A stretch of 64,000 nt of DNA, taken from contig JAJIRX010000590.1 of NCBI GenBank assembly GCA_023853785.1, positions 496,001-560,000 of the forward strand, in the 5' to 3' direction. A program made the translations under genes and the position numbers. A model generated the notes under the pieces. It saw nothing but the letters and a program-made list of their open reading frames with translations. It did no database searches and was not told the DNA's origin. Of the stretch, positions 21,202 to 32,645 are shown piece after piece (position 1 is the first letter of the stretch; every line of letters begins with the position of its first letter). Source of the DNA: Psilocybe azurescens (lineage: Eukaryota; Basidiomycota; Agaricomycetes; Agaricales; Agrocybaceae).

Positions 21202-23204
21202 ATGGCTCTCAGGCTACCAGAAAGCTCCAGCTCGAGCAAGAGTAAAAGCAAAGGGAAAGGAAAGGGAAAAGGCAAGGAGACAGATCCATTAGAAGCCAGT
21301 CTTGAAATTGCAAATTGGTCTTCGTCAAAGCCAGTGGGCACCTCGAGAAAAGACCATGGGACCGATTGGATAGAAGCCACTATCAATGGAGGGTCTGTGC
21401 TGCTTAATATCGTCCGCGAAGCATCATCGGTGGCACCAGTTCCCTACCTTAAGCAAGCTGCAGGGGTAACACTTAAGATCGTGGAGATAGTCCAGGTGCG
21501 CTCTAGTTCTTTTCTCCCTCATAACTTGCATCTAAGTAGCCTTATAGACAGTCAAGGAGAATAAAGCCGCGTTCAAGCGGCTAGCTCAGCAGGCCATGGA
21601 GCTCATTGCTACTGTATATTCAGCGTATCAGCATTCAGCCAACAAAGCGGAATGGCCTCCTCAAGAGATTAATCTTGTTATTCATGACCTTCTCAAGTAG
21701 GTGCTCTCTTCAGAAGATTGTAATCGCGATACTGATCGTCATATACTGTAGTACATTGAGAGCAATATTAGATGCCATAGAGGTTCACCTCGGCCGTGGG
21801 AAATTAGCAAGAGTAGTGTACAGTGTTGCTGACGCGGGCAAGATAGAGGAATTTCGTCAGAGCTTACAGGCGGCCGTAGCAAAATTCGAGGTACATTCAA
21901 ACATGTCCCTTAAGGACGTACTCACTTGCGCTGACGCAGACCCTGAACAAGGTATCTTCGCACCTAGGTCTCCACGACACTCTGAGCCTAGTGCTGAAGA
22001 ATCAAACAAAAGCAGAGGACGAACGAATGCAAGAAACGCTACGTCAAGCCCAACAAGATATTGTCGAGGTTCACCGCCGGAGGAATGAGGAGGAGCACGA
22101 GGTTCGATTGCGCGAAGAGGCCCGCAGAGCGCAGGAAGAAGAAGACAATTTCAGAAGACTGGAAGCCTCCGAGCAAGAAATCATCGCCCAGCAACGTCGT
22201 ATACAGGAGCTGGATGCCCAGAACGCGATTTTAAGAATCAAGGCAGCTGACGATGAGCGGGCACGGCGGGTTAAGGAGGAAGAAGACGAGCTGAGACGAA
22301 AGAGAGAGGAAGAGGAGGCGGCTATAAGCTTACGCGAATGGGAACGAGATCAACAGGCTAAAAAGGATGCCGAGAATCTTGAAAGGATAAGAAGGGAAGA
22401 ACGGGAGAAAATTCTCATCGAAATCGAACTCAAGAAGAAGGCTACTGACGAGGCAGAACGGAAGGAGAAATTTATTCAAGATGTCCTCCATTTTGAGAGG
22501 ATGAAGAAGGAACAAATAGAACGCGAATACCAAGAGGAAATACGACAGGCAAGGCTCATTTCACCTTCCATCAGTATGAAGGCAACGGTTGAGAGCGAAG
22601 ACGAAGAAGAAGAGGATGAACAGGCTGTGGATAATAATAGGGAGTCGGAATCCGAGAGTGAGCCTGAACGCAGACGTCCGCTTCCCAAAGCGAAGGTGGG
22701 GAAGACCTTTAAACCTAAGACTAAAAAGGCTTCTCAGAGCAGTCAGTCATCACCTGTCGAGGTTCTCGGAAGCCAGCTCGGGCAGACAAGCCTTAATAGC
22801 CTTACTAACGCCTGGCAATATCCACAGTATTATGGTTCTCCGTACCCTAGTCCACCCTATCCGGCCCTTTCCCCTTCATTCTATCCCTCCAGTTCTCCTC
22901 CACCCCATCTTGCCCGTTCTCCTTCACCGTTCCATCCTAATCCGTATGTTGGACATTCAACGGCAGTCTGGAGTCCTGAAATCTATACAGCTCAGCAACA
23001 TGCACCGGGAACTTTTATCCATAACTTTAACAGCGGAAATGTATCAAACGTCACAATCACGAACTCCGGAAATGTTCCTAAAAGGGACACAAAGCGTGCA
23101 GCTCGTGAGTGACAGCTATGATGAATTCATTGTCGTTCTTACTATCGTATCTTCCAGCCTCTACATCTTCTAAAAAAACATCCAAGAAAGGTGGAGCGTT
23201 GTGA
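21202..23204 (+). CDS. Helical-bundle (MLKL/HeLo-like) and long coiled-coil protein with GN tail, paralogue 2
   Basis: Five exons (21202-21495, 21548-21696, 21752-21890, 21940-23104, 23158-23204) give 597 residues. After a Ser/Lys/Gly-rich N terminus the helical domain reads LLNIVREASSVAPVPYLKQA, AGVTLKIVEIVQ, VKENKAAFKRLAQQAMELI, INLVIHDLLNTLRAILDAIE, ARVVYSVADAGKIEEFRQSL and SLVLKNQTKAEDE. This matches the MLKL/HeLo-like N-terminal domain that in other fungi and animals executes membrane-directed cell death. A Glu/Arg/Lys coiled coil of about 190 residues follows, then an acidic patch, a Pro/Tyr/Ser linker, and FNSGNVSNVTITNSGNV with a basic tail (SKKTSKKGGAL). It shares exon lengths 149 and 139 nt with paralogue 1. 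Function is by resemblance only. Confidence 0.7.
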
Positions 23205-23632
23205 AGGCTGAAGTTAAAGAGCCGATTTAGATGAACTCTATTTATCTTTGTCAGCCTTCTGGCCTAACAGGGCGATGCGTGTGTCTATCGGGGAATAACT
23301 GTCGAAATCGGTCCCAATTCATTATAATCATATAAATGTTCTTTTAAAGACACTCTATATTATACTGATGATGGCAACTTCCCAGTTTGTGCTCAACTAG
23401 TGAGCATCGCGTCAGATCGCGTCTGTCTAGATATTCACCACGTGCTGGTGGTTCTGAACGGTCACTGAGTTAGCTAATTAAACGCGGTGCACAGCTGACG
23501 GTACAGCCTCAATTATGCTCACAACATGCCACCACAGCAACCCAAACAGCCTTGGATTATCTTTTCCTCGTTTCGCTTCTTAAATCACATATAGGAGTCA
23601 ATAGGCCGCCAAAATTCAAAGTTCCATCCATT
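23205..23632. other. Spacer upstream of motif protein 5
   Basis: No gene seen. The frame upstream of ATG 23633 is open but has no ATG, and the paralogue 25.5-26.9 kb starts at the same place (MD). Confidence 0.35.
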
Positions 23633-25182
23633 ATGGACGCCCATGACTGCGATAACGACTACAATGAGTACACCTATGATTATGACCAGACGTACTCTGA
23701 AGACCCGAGCTATCGCCACGATGCCGATGAAATATACGACGATCCCAACATAGATGAGAGCGATGAAGGTCATGAAGATCATACTGTGGAAGGAGACCAT
23801 CCAAAACATCGAAGAACAGAATACTTCAAAGGGGCCTCTGGGTTCGTAATCGACGGGAGCAATTTTTCTTCAATTGGTGGACACTATTATGGACATGGCT
23901 CCTCTGAAAGCTATCGTGGCCGTCGTCGGAGACGCCCAGCGCTATCACACTCCCACATGTCTTATTTCCAAGATGCGTCAAACTTCCGCATCTCGAATGG
24001 CTTATTCATAAATGCCAATGGCGAATACCGTAAAATGGTCAACGACATTCAACCTCTGGGTCCCATCCTTCCAATTCCGGATGAAAGTACACAGGGGCAG
24101 TCTTCAATCCCCATGAGACCCCCATCTGGTCCTGTTCATCGTCTTTTCAAAGAAAGACCACGAAGACGTGCCACTCCGCAACTGCAAACTCATTTACACG
24201 GTGATTTAGGGCCCAGTCAATATCCATATGACTTTAATTCCTCAACACCGCAACAGCACAGGAGACGCAAACGAGCTGAAGTCAGAGGTACATTCTAGAC
24301 ATCTAGACGTTTATCGCTCTAATATTCCACTGTATCCTGATAGTACCTCGTTCCCGAGGCCGCACCCCACCTATGCCAATACCAGAACCTTATGATCATG
24401 GCCAACATGCAAATCAATCAGCCCGGCAGATCAATCCGCCTACAAGCCATAATCAACAGTTTCCAGAACAGCACCGCTATACCGTACCTCACTCATTGTG
24501 TTCCCACATCCTCTTTCCGTCTGCAGTCCACACTGAATATTCCCTGTCGAGTGTCCCGAATGAAGAAGATCCCCAGCGATCAGAACCAAATGCTGAAATC
24601 CATTCTACAGCAGTGCGGCTCGGCAAGTTGAAACTAGGCGTCTCATCTGAACGCATATCTGTCCAAAATACAGGCCAAAGCGATGGTAATATGCAACCAT
24701 CGATATATTTACCGCACACGAGAAGACCATTGAAATATAATCCTTCTCGCCCGTCGACCCCCACATCGACCAACGATATTCATGTTGAGGCACCTAATGA
24801 TCCTGAGTCTCCAGGCGTCCCTCGGAGTTCATTCGATAACAGCTTGCTGCCCCCATACACACGGGTGCCACCTTCTCCGGGACCTTTATTTCCGTCGGCT
24901 AAGGCACAAGGCAAACAAGGTATTTTCGTATCCGTTTTCGATGACAACAAGCGATATCTCATACTAATTTATCATAAGCTGAACGGTTCTGAGGTTGGCC
25001 GTACAGTACTTTGTCCCTGCTCACATAAGCCGTCTTGTATCTCCGTTAATTTGATACTCGCTATAATCACATACTGGTCGTTAACGCGTTCCGCCACGTA
25101 CGTTCCAGTCTCACTTCTTCTTGCCTGTCAACAAGGTATTCGAACTCATGGGATCTATGCTGCAAGCTGTGCTATGTCCTGA
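23633..25182 (+). CDS. Motif protein 5, two F-x-I-x-G motifs
   Basis: Starts MDAHDCDNDYNEYTYDYD, an acidic Tyr-rich N terminus. Two copies of the cluster motif follow: FKGASGFVIDGSNFSSIGGH (about residue 65) and FQDASNFRISNGLFINANGE (about residue 110), separated by a basic linker (SYRGRRRRRPALSHSH). An intron at 24288-24343 leads into a long disordered Pro/Ser/His-rich region with no recognisable domain. The stop at 25182 is uncertain: an intron from about 24922 could end the protein near 24993 instead. Closest relative in the window is motif protein 6 (same N-terminal composition, two motifs, similar spacing). Two ~20-residue pseudo-repeats with a linker recall the HET-s prion-forming domain in layout, not in sequence. 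Confidence 0.6.
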
Positions 25183-25536
25183 ACACAGCAATTTACCATC
25201 ACAAAATACACACCAGATAAAAGCTGGACTGTACTCGACTATCATTAATCACACCATGTCTTTTGTGTTAAAATTATCACTTGCGGCTTCGAGACCTGCA
25301 CTTGTCCTATGATAAGCTATGCTGGTTGACAAGTGAGGCTGTAGTGACCTTTTTCTCCATTACGGAACAACATAGCCTGGTAGGTTGCCTAGAAAACTAA
25401 AATAAGAACGCGCTGTCAAATGCAGGGTCCGCGGGAGATAAACATGTCACTTTTAACCCTTGGCCCATCGGGCGTATGAAATTTCAAGAACTACTTCTTG
25501 TCTTCACCTCTCACAGTCCTTTCTCTAATTACCTCA
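25183..25536. other. Spacer upstream of motif protein 6
   Basis: No gene seen. Confidence 0.35.
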
Positions 25537-26878
25537 ATGGACCCGAACAACTATAGAGATGAGCACTTCGACTACGATGATGAGGACTACTCGGATATCG
25601 AAGAAGAATACGAGCCTGAGGGACCACCCCATGGCAATCACCCCCAGACGCCCCATAATCGTCCGAGTCCCCAACGAGAAACATCGTATTTTAAGGGGAG
25701 CAATGGGTTTGTCATTGACGGAGGGGAATTCTCTTCCGTCAGTGGCAATATCTACAAAGGTTCTCCAGGTCCATCGGGAAGTTGGGAGCATAGACCCGCG
25801 CCTGTACCACAGCAGTCTTCTGGCTCGTCGTATTTTGAAAATGCATCGAATTTCAGGATAACCAATGGCACATTCCGAACCGTCGGTGGTCACGTCTTCG
25901 ATAACTCATCAGGATCCCCCAGAAGCTCCCCGGCGTCAAACCCTTGGCAGGCTGGTCCTTCTCCAGGTATTTGGGGATTTATTTCAACGTTGATGTGTAT
26001 TGTTGAAATGTTTAAAAGGACCGCGCCCGCAGACATACTCTCAGAACCCAATTTTTGCAGGTGGTTCTGCTCCACCGTTTCCTGTACATGTCGGAGCCCC
26101 TAGACCAGCCAGAGGAACGGGGCAAGGACGGGGAGCACCGGACAATGGTTTCCGTAACGGTTCTATGAGGAGAGGTACTTATCTATCATCCATAATATTC
26201 ATGCGAACATTGAATAATGCTCCGAACGTTGGGTTAAGATCATCAACCACCTCTCAGGCAGCACGGTTCTCAATTCTCTACAACGAGAACACCCAATGGC
26301 AGATCGCAGCCACAATTATTTCATGAGCGGAGTGGAAGTGATCAGTCTTCAACCTTGAGTCCCTCGCCCCAGCCACCAGCCCCTCGGAGAGAGCAACCTA
26401 GTATAAGCATCAGAGAGGATACAGTTGGAGACGAGGAGGCAGCGGCAGCGCCTTCTTCATCAGCCAGTGACCCTGGAGTCTCCGTCAGCCCAAGGCGTTC
26501 GCCTCAGGCACCAGTCGCATCATCAACAACAGCGATTACAGGTCAATCCGATACTCCGGAACCTTCAACTTCATCTGCACCCCCGTGTCCACAGAGACCA
26601 GCTTACCTATCTCCACTTCGATGAATAGGCCTAGTAACACTATGAGAGCTGATACTCCGTCGAGCTTGCCAGATGAGGACATCAGTCGACCAACTATTCC
26701 TGGCCCGGCTCCCAATCGTGAGCCATATCCGCAACCGGTGGCGAGTCCTCAACAAGACGATAACGTTGCATCGACATCTGTCCAGAACAGTATCGATGTC
26801 CTCTCGGAGGCTGTCAACTCGAAAAAGAAAAGCCCTATCCGGAGGATTTTAAGAAACATCGCGAAGCGTAAGAGTTAG
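25537..26878 (+). CDS. Motif protein 6, two F-x-I-x-G motifs
   Basis: Four exons (25537-25966, 26061-26174, 26239-26541, 26595-26878) give 376 residues. The acidic, Asp/Tyr/Glu-rich N terminus (MDPNNYRDEHFDYDDEDYSD) leads to FKGSNGFVIDGGEFSSVSGN (about residue 50) and FENASNFRITNGTFRTVGGH (about residue 92). The rest is Pro/Ser/Ala-rich and disordered, ending in a basic tail (KKKSPIRRILRNIAKRKS). The last intron starts with GTCAATC, a non-consensus donor, but is needed to reach the basic tail and keeps frame. No enzymatic domain. Paralogue of motif protein 5. Confidence 0.65.
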
Positions 26879-27973
26879 ATTTCAGAAAGACGAAGGATTC
26901 ATTGGTAAATAGTATGCCTTTTCTATGTACAAAATAATTAGCTCAGACCATGAAGGAATATCCATGCTGTACATCACACTTCTAATACCTACTCACAAGT
27001 AAAAGGTGCACGTGTCGTACCATCTGCGTGGGATGTATTACAGCCCCTGTCGCACAGGCGCTAATTAACTAACAAGACATAAAATATTTGATGTTAAACT
27101 TTGAACTTGAACTCTGGGGGAGATGATGAACAGAGCCAAAGGAAGGGAGGTCGGAGCAAATTATGCACTATTATACCCTATGCGGCTCTAGAGCCACATA
27201 GAACTACCATAGCATCGTATAATACAAGGAACACGACTGTCATATGGCTCTGATGGACGCCAGCTATAGGTAACACGAGTCTATTCGGAATACAAAAGGC
27301 TTCCCGAGTTAAAAATAGGAAATACTTCAGTATTGATGGATGGTATCAGATGGGCGATTATCAGGTTGATCAGGTACAATGCAAAGCAATGCCAATGCCA
27401 GGCGTTGTTTCCTGCGGAAAGCCTCGAAACACCTTGTACTTTCTACTTTTTTTTCTCACGAACTATTCATGGATTACATATACCTAACACATCTCCGTCG
27501 TCCGGCGCTACTCGCATGACAAGGTTTCTCTTGTTTGTAAATTAGTCGCGTAAGCGAGGTTGTACTACTATGTGCAAGAACAAAGTATTATGGGGGCGCT
27601 CTGATCAGTTCGCGTGGCAACAGAAATACCAGATTTAGAATGTCAGTGTTGTGAGCGTTTGACGACTGTTGAAACTGTCAGTTAATCTTTATTTCTATTG
27701 TGCCATGGAACTTAAAGTTAGGGCTCTGAGATGTGATGGATTGGGATTTGGAGTTAATTAAACCTTCACAGTATCTATCCCGTATCCACCTAACGATGGA
27801 CATATCACAGTCGGCCGTAATACAATAAGCGCACAGTTCCGGTGTGCATGAGAGAAGATCACACCTATTCTTAAACGTTCTTTGACGCTTTGACACTTTC
27901 GAGTTTATAAAAGACACTGACACGACTTGAATTCCCGGTATTCTTAACTCTCTTCTTTTCAACTCCATACTTC
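26879..27973. other. Intergenic spacer with a 22-bp palindrome
   Basis: Holds no gene I can support. A near-perfect palindrome centred on TCTAGA lies at 27179-27200 (one mismatched pair). Confidence 0.4.
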
Positions 27974-29380
27974 ATGGACAACAAACAGAAATCCAAGCAA
28001 CACGGTAACAAGGGAGGAGGCGACTTGAAAAAGGGCAAATGCGACGGACAACCACAAAAACGCGAGGACAAATCTGACAATACCAGCATCCCCTCTCAAT
28101 CAGCAGCGATCAATCAAACTGTACATCAGCCGACTATGACTGTATCGCACTATGAGAAGGCGGAAGGCTTTGCACTATACGGTCCAGATTTTTCCAGCGT
28201 CGGTGGGAATGTCTACAAAGGGATGCCTACTGGAGGTTCACCGAAGCTCTTCAACCCTCCCGTTCATCCTGGAGGCGGATACACAGTTGAGGGAGTACAA
28301 AGGGGCAAAAATTTTCACTATCACGAATGGGAATTTTTCGCATGTAAATGGTCATGTTTTTGACTATACAACTACGGCAGCCAGTGCTTCCGCAAGCGCC
28401 GCTTCTGCTTCTCAAGGTATGCTCAATATTTATTGGATTTTACGGGTATATAAATAACGCCTCAAATCTTAAACAGGATCCCCAAACCAGCCAAGATGGC
28501 TTAATCAATCCAGAAATAACAATCCGGAATCTGAAGAGGTAGATACGCCAAATTCTGCAGGGTTTCCCGTACCAGACCTAAACCAACATGTATACGGGGG
28601 CTGGAATGCGTTTCCAGGATACCCAAACCATATGCAAAGCCAATATTCAGGTACTTCTCTATCCTCTCTGACCGCCTGGTAGTGAGTAACGCGCTTGTGA
28701 CACGCTCTATTCTTTGTGTAGGAGCACCCCCGATGAATATCTATAATAACAGTGGGGTGGACCCTTTGGAAAGCAAGACCACGACTTTCAAGTCGGAGGT
28801 AATGCTCGGCAAGGCTACACTAGCAATGCGGGGAATCAGCAACAAGGTTAGTACCTCTTTCATCATTCAAAGTATCACTGGGTAATGAGACCTCTTGCTT
28901 TCGTGCAGGAATGTCACAGATGATTCACCCAAATGGGCAATCTCATGGGCCTATCCAAATAATTTTGACTCAACAAGGCCAAATTTCCGACGGATATACT
29001 GCTATACCCCCAGTCCAACAGTTTAATGTATCGCCTTCGGTTGCACAAGCTGTACAACATTTTTGAATGCCAGTGGTCATACCATAACCATAGGACCAAA
29101 TTCTTTAATTGGACCTCCTGATGCACTTGCTCTATCTCAACAGACAGCCGCTGCCCCACATGCACAGAGCGATTTCACCTACCACGCAGTAGGCCCAGTG
29201 CCATCCGGGAGTAATGTGCCCATCGTCACCGACTCTGCTCCCATTGCGGCTACCGTCTCTGAAATATCGCACGAAGTCCCCGACAGCAATGAGGAGTCTT
29301 CCAAGAAGAAAAGAAAGAACAAAGCGCAACTTTTATGGGAATTTGCTGGGAGGAAATTAAGGAAATTCAAAAAGGCTTAA
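27974..29380 (+). pseudogene. Motif protein 7, two or three F-x-I-x-G motifs, frame broken at homopolymers
   Basis: Starts MDNKQKSKQHGNKGGGDLKK. The first motif is YEKAEGFALYGPDFSSVGGN. The second (GAKIFTITNGNFSHVNGHVF) lies in the +1 frame after GGGG at 28302-28305. Introns at about 28416-28478 and 28651-28721 are well placed. A further frame change is needed near GGGG at 28754-28757 and another at T5 29060-29064, before NASGHTITIGPNSLIG (a third motif-like unit). The C terminus has a basic tail (SSKKKRKNKAQ..RKLRKFKKA), like motif protein 6. All three breaks sit in or beside homopolymer runs, so either this is a young pseudogene or the assembly has indel errors. Confidence 0.6.
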
Positions 29381-29871
29381 GAAATGCTCGTCCACAATGT
29401 GAACGGAATCGCTTTGAGTTGAATTTTTGGTGTTATAAGTTGGTTACGTAGTCTAATCTAATAGTTAGCGATTGGTTATTACATTGGCTGGTTAGAACTA
29501 CATTAAGTAGGTTAGAAATGCTTAGGTGACATAATTCATTATGAACTGGAAAGAAACTAACACTAGTGACCGCGAAACTCACTTCCACTTCTAGATTTTT
29601 AGTTATAGAATATATTCCGTGTTTTTTCTTGTCCTGCCTGTGTCTGGTCTTGATCTGCTCAAGGGTTTACCCGAAACGCGTCGGGTAATCCAACCGGAAG
29701 ATCACGTGAGGCAAATTACTCACGACGCTCGTTTCTTGAGACTATGAAAACGCAAATTGTTCGATCCACCACCCACACAGTTGATGCCGTCGCTCTCACG
29801 GACAAGGCGACTTAAACCCATATAAAGGGAACCTATCCCTATCATCAAATGCATCTTCTCGCCTTACCACC
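29381..29871. other. Spacer and promoter of the aldehyde dehydrogenase gene
   Basis: CATATAAAGGG at about 29819-29829 is a good TATA box 45-50 bp before the ATG. Further upstream are ACGCGT and CACGTG hexamers (29678 and 29705). Confidence 0.5.
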
Positions 29872-31925
29872 ATGGCCGAGTACACTCCTATACCAGAGAT
29901 ATTGAATGTGAGTTTTATGTGTCTACATGATATTTCATTTATTAGGACTATGTTTAGATACACAAAGAGCTTCGCAAGACATTCCGTTCGGGAATCACTA
30001 AGCCTCTCGAATGGCGTCGTCACCAGCTTCGCCAGCTTGCGCGATTTGCGAAGGAGAACGCCGATGCACTCGCAGAGTGTCTTCGGCTTGACTTGGGGAG
30101 GCCGAAGCAAGAGGCGATAATGGCAGAGGTCGCCCCGATTGTCAGTCGATCCCTCTCTTCTGCGGAGAAATTGGAGGAGTGGGCCAACCCAGAGACCGTC
30201 ACGTTGACTGCACCGTGGAATAAGACGTTCAGGACGAGTGTCGAGAGACCGCCGAAGGGCGTTGTGTTGATCATATCGTAAGTGTATCGGTTTGTTACAG
30301 GTATCTGGCTGCTAATTTATTTTCAGGCCATGGAATTACCCTATCGTTCTCACCCTCCAACCTCTGTATGGTGCCATCGCAGCTGGATGCTGCGCAGCGC
30401 TCAAAACATCAGAGTTCACACCCCACTGGTCTTCCTTCTTAGCCCAGAACCTCTCTAAATACGTCGATCCCTCTGCATATCGCGTTATTCTCGGTGCCAT
30501 ACCTGAGATCACGAAGACTCTTGAGTTTAAATGTGCGTTCCATTTCCTGTAGCGTCCGCCCCTCTAACTTTTGACAGGGGATCACATCTTCTACACCGGA
30601 AACGGACGCGTTGGACGCATCATCGCAGCGGCGGCTGCCAAACATCTGACACCACTTACCCTCGAACTCGGCGGCAAGTCGCCAGTGATCGTAGACTCCA
30701 CAGCGGACATCACGATCTCCGCCAAACGCATTCTCTGGGGCAAAATCAACAACTCTGGGCAGATTTGCGTCGCGCCCGATTACATCCTTGCAGAAAGATC
30801 GATCATTCCCAGGCTTGTAGATTCATTCAAGGAGCATTATCAGGCGTTCTACCCGCAAGGCGCGCTTGTGTCGAACTGCTATAGCCGGATCGTTTCGGAT
30901 GCACATTTCGCGAGGCTGAAGGGTCTTTTGGGGAGGACGCAAGGGAAGATCGTGTTGGGTGGGAAATGGGAGGAAGGGGAGGGAAAGCGTGGGTTCGAGC
31001 CAACGGTTGTGGTTGATGTCAAGGAAGGGGATGCACTCCTCGAGGAGTAAGTTTGGTCTATTTATTTCAATCTTTGGTTCTGATATATCTATAATTTACA
31101 GAGAGCTCTTCGGCCCTATCCTTCCCATTGTTGCTGTTGACAACATCGGCGAAGCGATCGACTTCTTGAACGATCGGTATGCCTCGCGTCTGGACACACC
31201 CACCGATTTTAGTCTCAAACCATTCCTTTTAGGGACCACCCGCTCACACTGTACGTCTTCTCTAACGACGAGAAAGCCAAGAAGAAAGGTACGAATTCCT
31301 ATATTTCCGTACTCTATCTATTCTTGGTATAGAATGATGCTGACTGATTGTGTCTAACAGTTATTGCAAACACTATGAGTGGGAGTGTCTGGATTAACGA
31401 TACATTCCAGCAAGTAGGAAGTACGTGGACATCTCAACCATCCGTGCTCCTTCTTGTGACTGATAAACCTATACGTCTCTTCTAGTTGATGAATTACCGT
31501 TCGGGGGCGTTGGTGAATCCGGATGTACGTCTTCTTTCTCCCAACCTCCAGGCATTGTCCTTGAGAACGCAGGTAGCGAATGCTGATATGTCATATACTA
31601 CGCTGTAGATGGCCGCCAGATTATGAAATACAGCTTCGACAACTTCGTCTACGAGCGCGGGATAGTCGATGTTCCATACGAGTACGTACTCCGCTCTCCT
31701 ACTCTCATATTGCCCTACCCCCATATCCTCTCCTTGTCCTCCTCGTACACTCCGGGCTCCCCCCATATATACAGCCGCTTATTGTCTCCTCTGTCTCTAT
31801 TATCTAGGGACGAACCGTTTTTCGGCGCCCGATATCCTCCCTACACCGACGAATCATTGGCCGCCTTCTCCGGGGCACTCAAGGCAGAGATCCCTGATCC
31901 TGCAGTCCCGCATGCGAATTTGTAA
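29872..31925 (+). CDS. Aldehyde dehydrogenase, fatty-aldehyde class
   Basis: Oxidises long-chain or other aldehydes to carboxylic acids with NAD(P). Ten exons give 483 residues; introns are 29908-29957, 30278-30326, 30533-30577, 31047-31101, 31177-31232, 31289-31360, 31421-31485, 31525-31608 and 31682-31807. Landmarks: PWNYPIVLTLQPLYGAIAAG, FYTGNGRVGRII, the general-base Glu in LELGGKSPVIVD, the nucleophilic Cys in NNSGQICVAPDY, ELFGPILPIVAV, TMSGSVWINDTF and LPFGGVGESGYGRQ. The lack of a long N terminus and the overall length fit class-3/fatty-aldehyde types such as Hfd1. ATG 29872 has a good context (ACCACCATGG). No C-terminal membrane anchor is obvious. It is intact and lies between the motif-protein cluster and the NACHT gene without an evident functional link to them. 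Confidence 0.95.
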
Positions 31926-32010
31926 CACCGGTTTCGTTCTCTCCTACACAGTGCGTTTGGTTTCTCTGCGTTTGACTGCGATCCGAAAGCGAGAATATGT
32001 ATTACTACTA

Positions 32011-32645
32011 TTATGGAGTGCAGATGTACAATGTTACCCAATGAGAAGGTTCATCGTCCAGAAGAAAAGGATTGTGTAAGGGATCAGACCAATGTTCAAG
32101 GTGAATACGCCCCACTATGTTCAAGGGGCCCTCAAAATAGTGGAATATCGCGCCATCCGCCACAGACCTATTTCTGTAGGTATATAGGGACAGAAATGTC
32201 AAATCACCAGGATCCAAGTGAGAGAAATGAGACCTGGACAACACAGGTAGAATGAGCTCATGCGGAAATATAATGTCTCTGGGAAGAGGTTTCCTGATGT
32301 AAAGAATCTGCAGTGAGCTGCGAATAACAGGAGTAGGCAATTCCGTGGGATGATAGTCGACTTGTTCTAAGTGGCACTCCATCACATTAGGGGCATTGGG
32401 GAGCACATCTATGAATCCTTGCATATCAAATGGCCGAGCCGATATGTGGGTTACGTTGTTCCAGTCAATGTTATCCATTCAAACCGGTAGTCCTCTATCG
32501 AGGCGGTAACTGGGAAGACGTCCCGTATTTGACGCTGAATGTACAACGGCGGTCGAGCTCTGTGGGTCCATATGGCATTTGTCAGCGTGTGAAATTAACC
32601 GAAAGTTACGCAGGAGAGAGGCGCCTTCAATATCGGATATAAAAT
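32011..32645 (-). pseudogene. F-box/LRR-like C-terminal fragment
   Basis: Minus-strand frame with LLRNFRLIS, then THISARPFDMQGFIDVLPNA and APNVMECHLEQV, the same repeat pattern as in the 5-6.9 kb pseudogene (AKGFIMRDCIEML, APNIIECRL). There is no F-box end, and stops lie between the two parts. It is a remnant of a related gene tail-to-tail with the aldehyde dehydrogenase. Confidence 0.55.
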
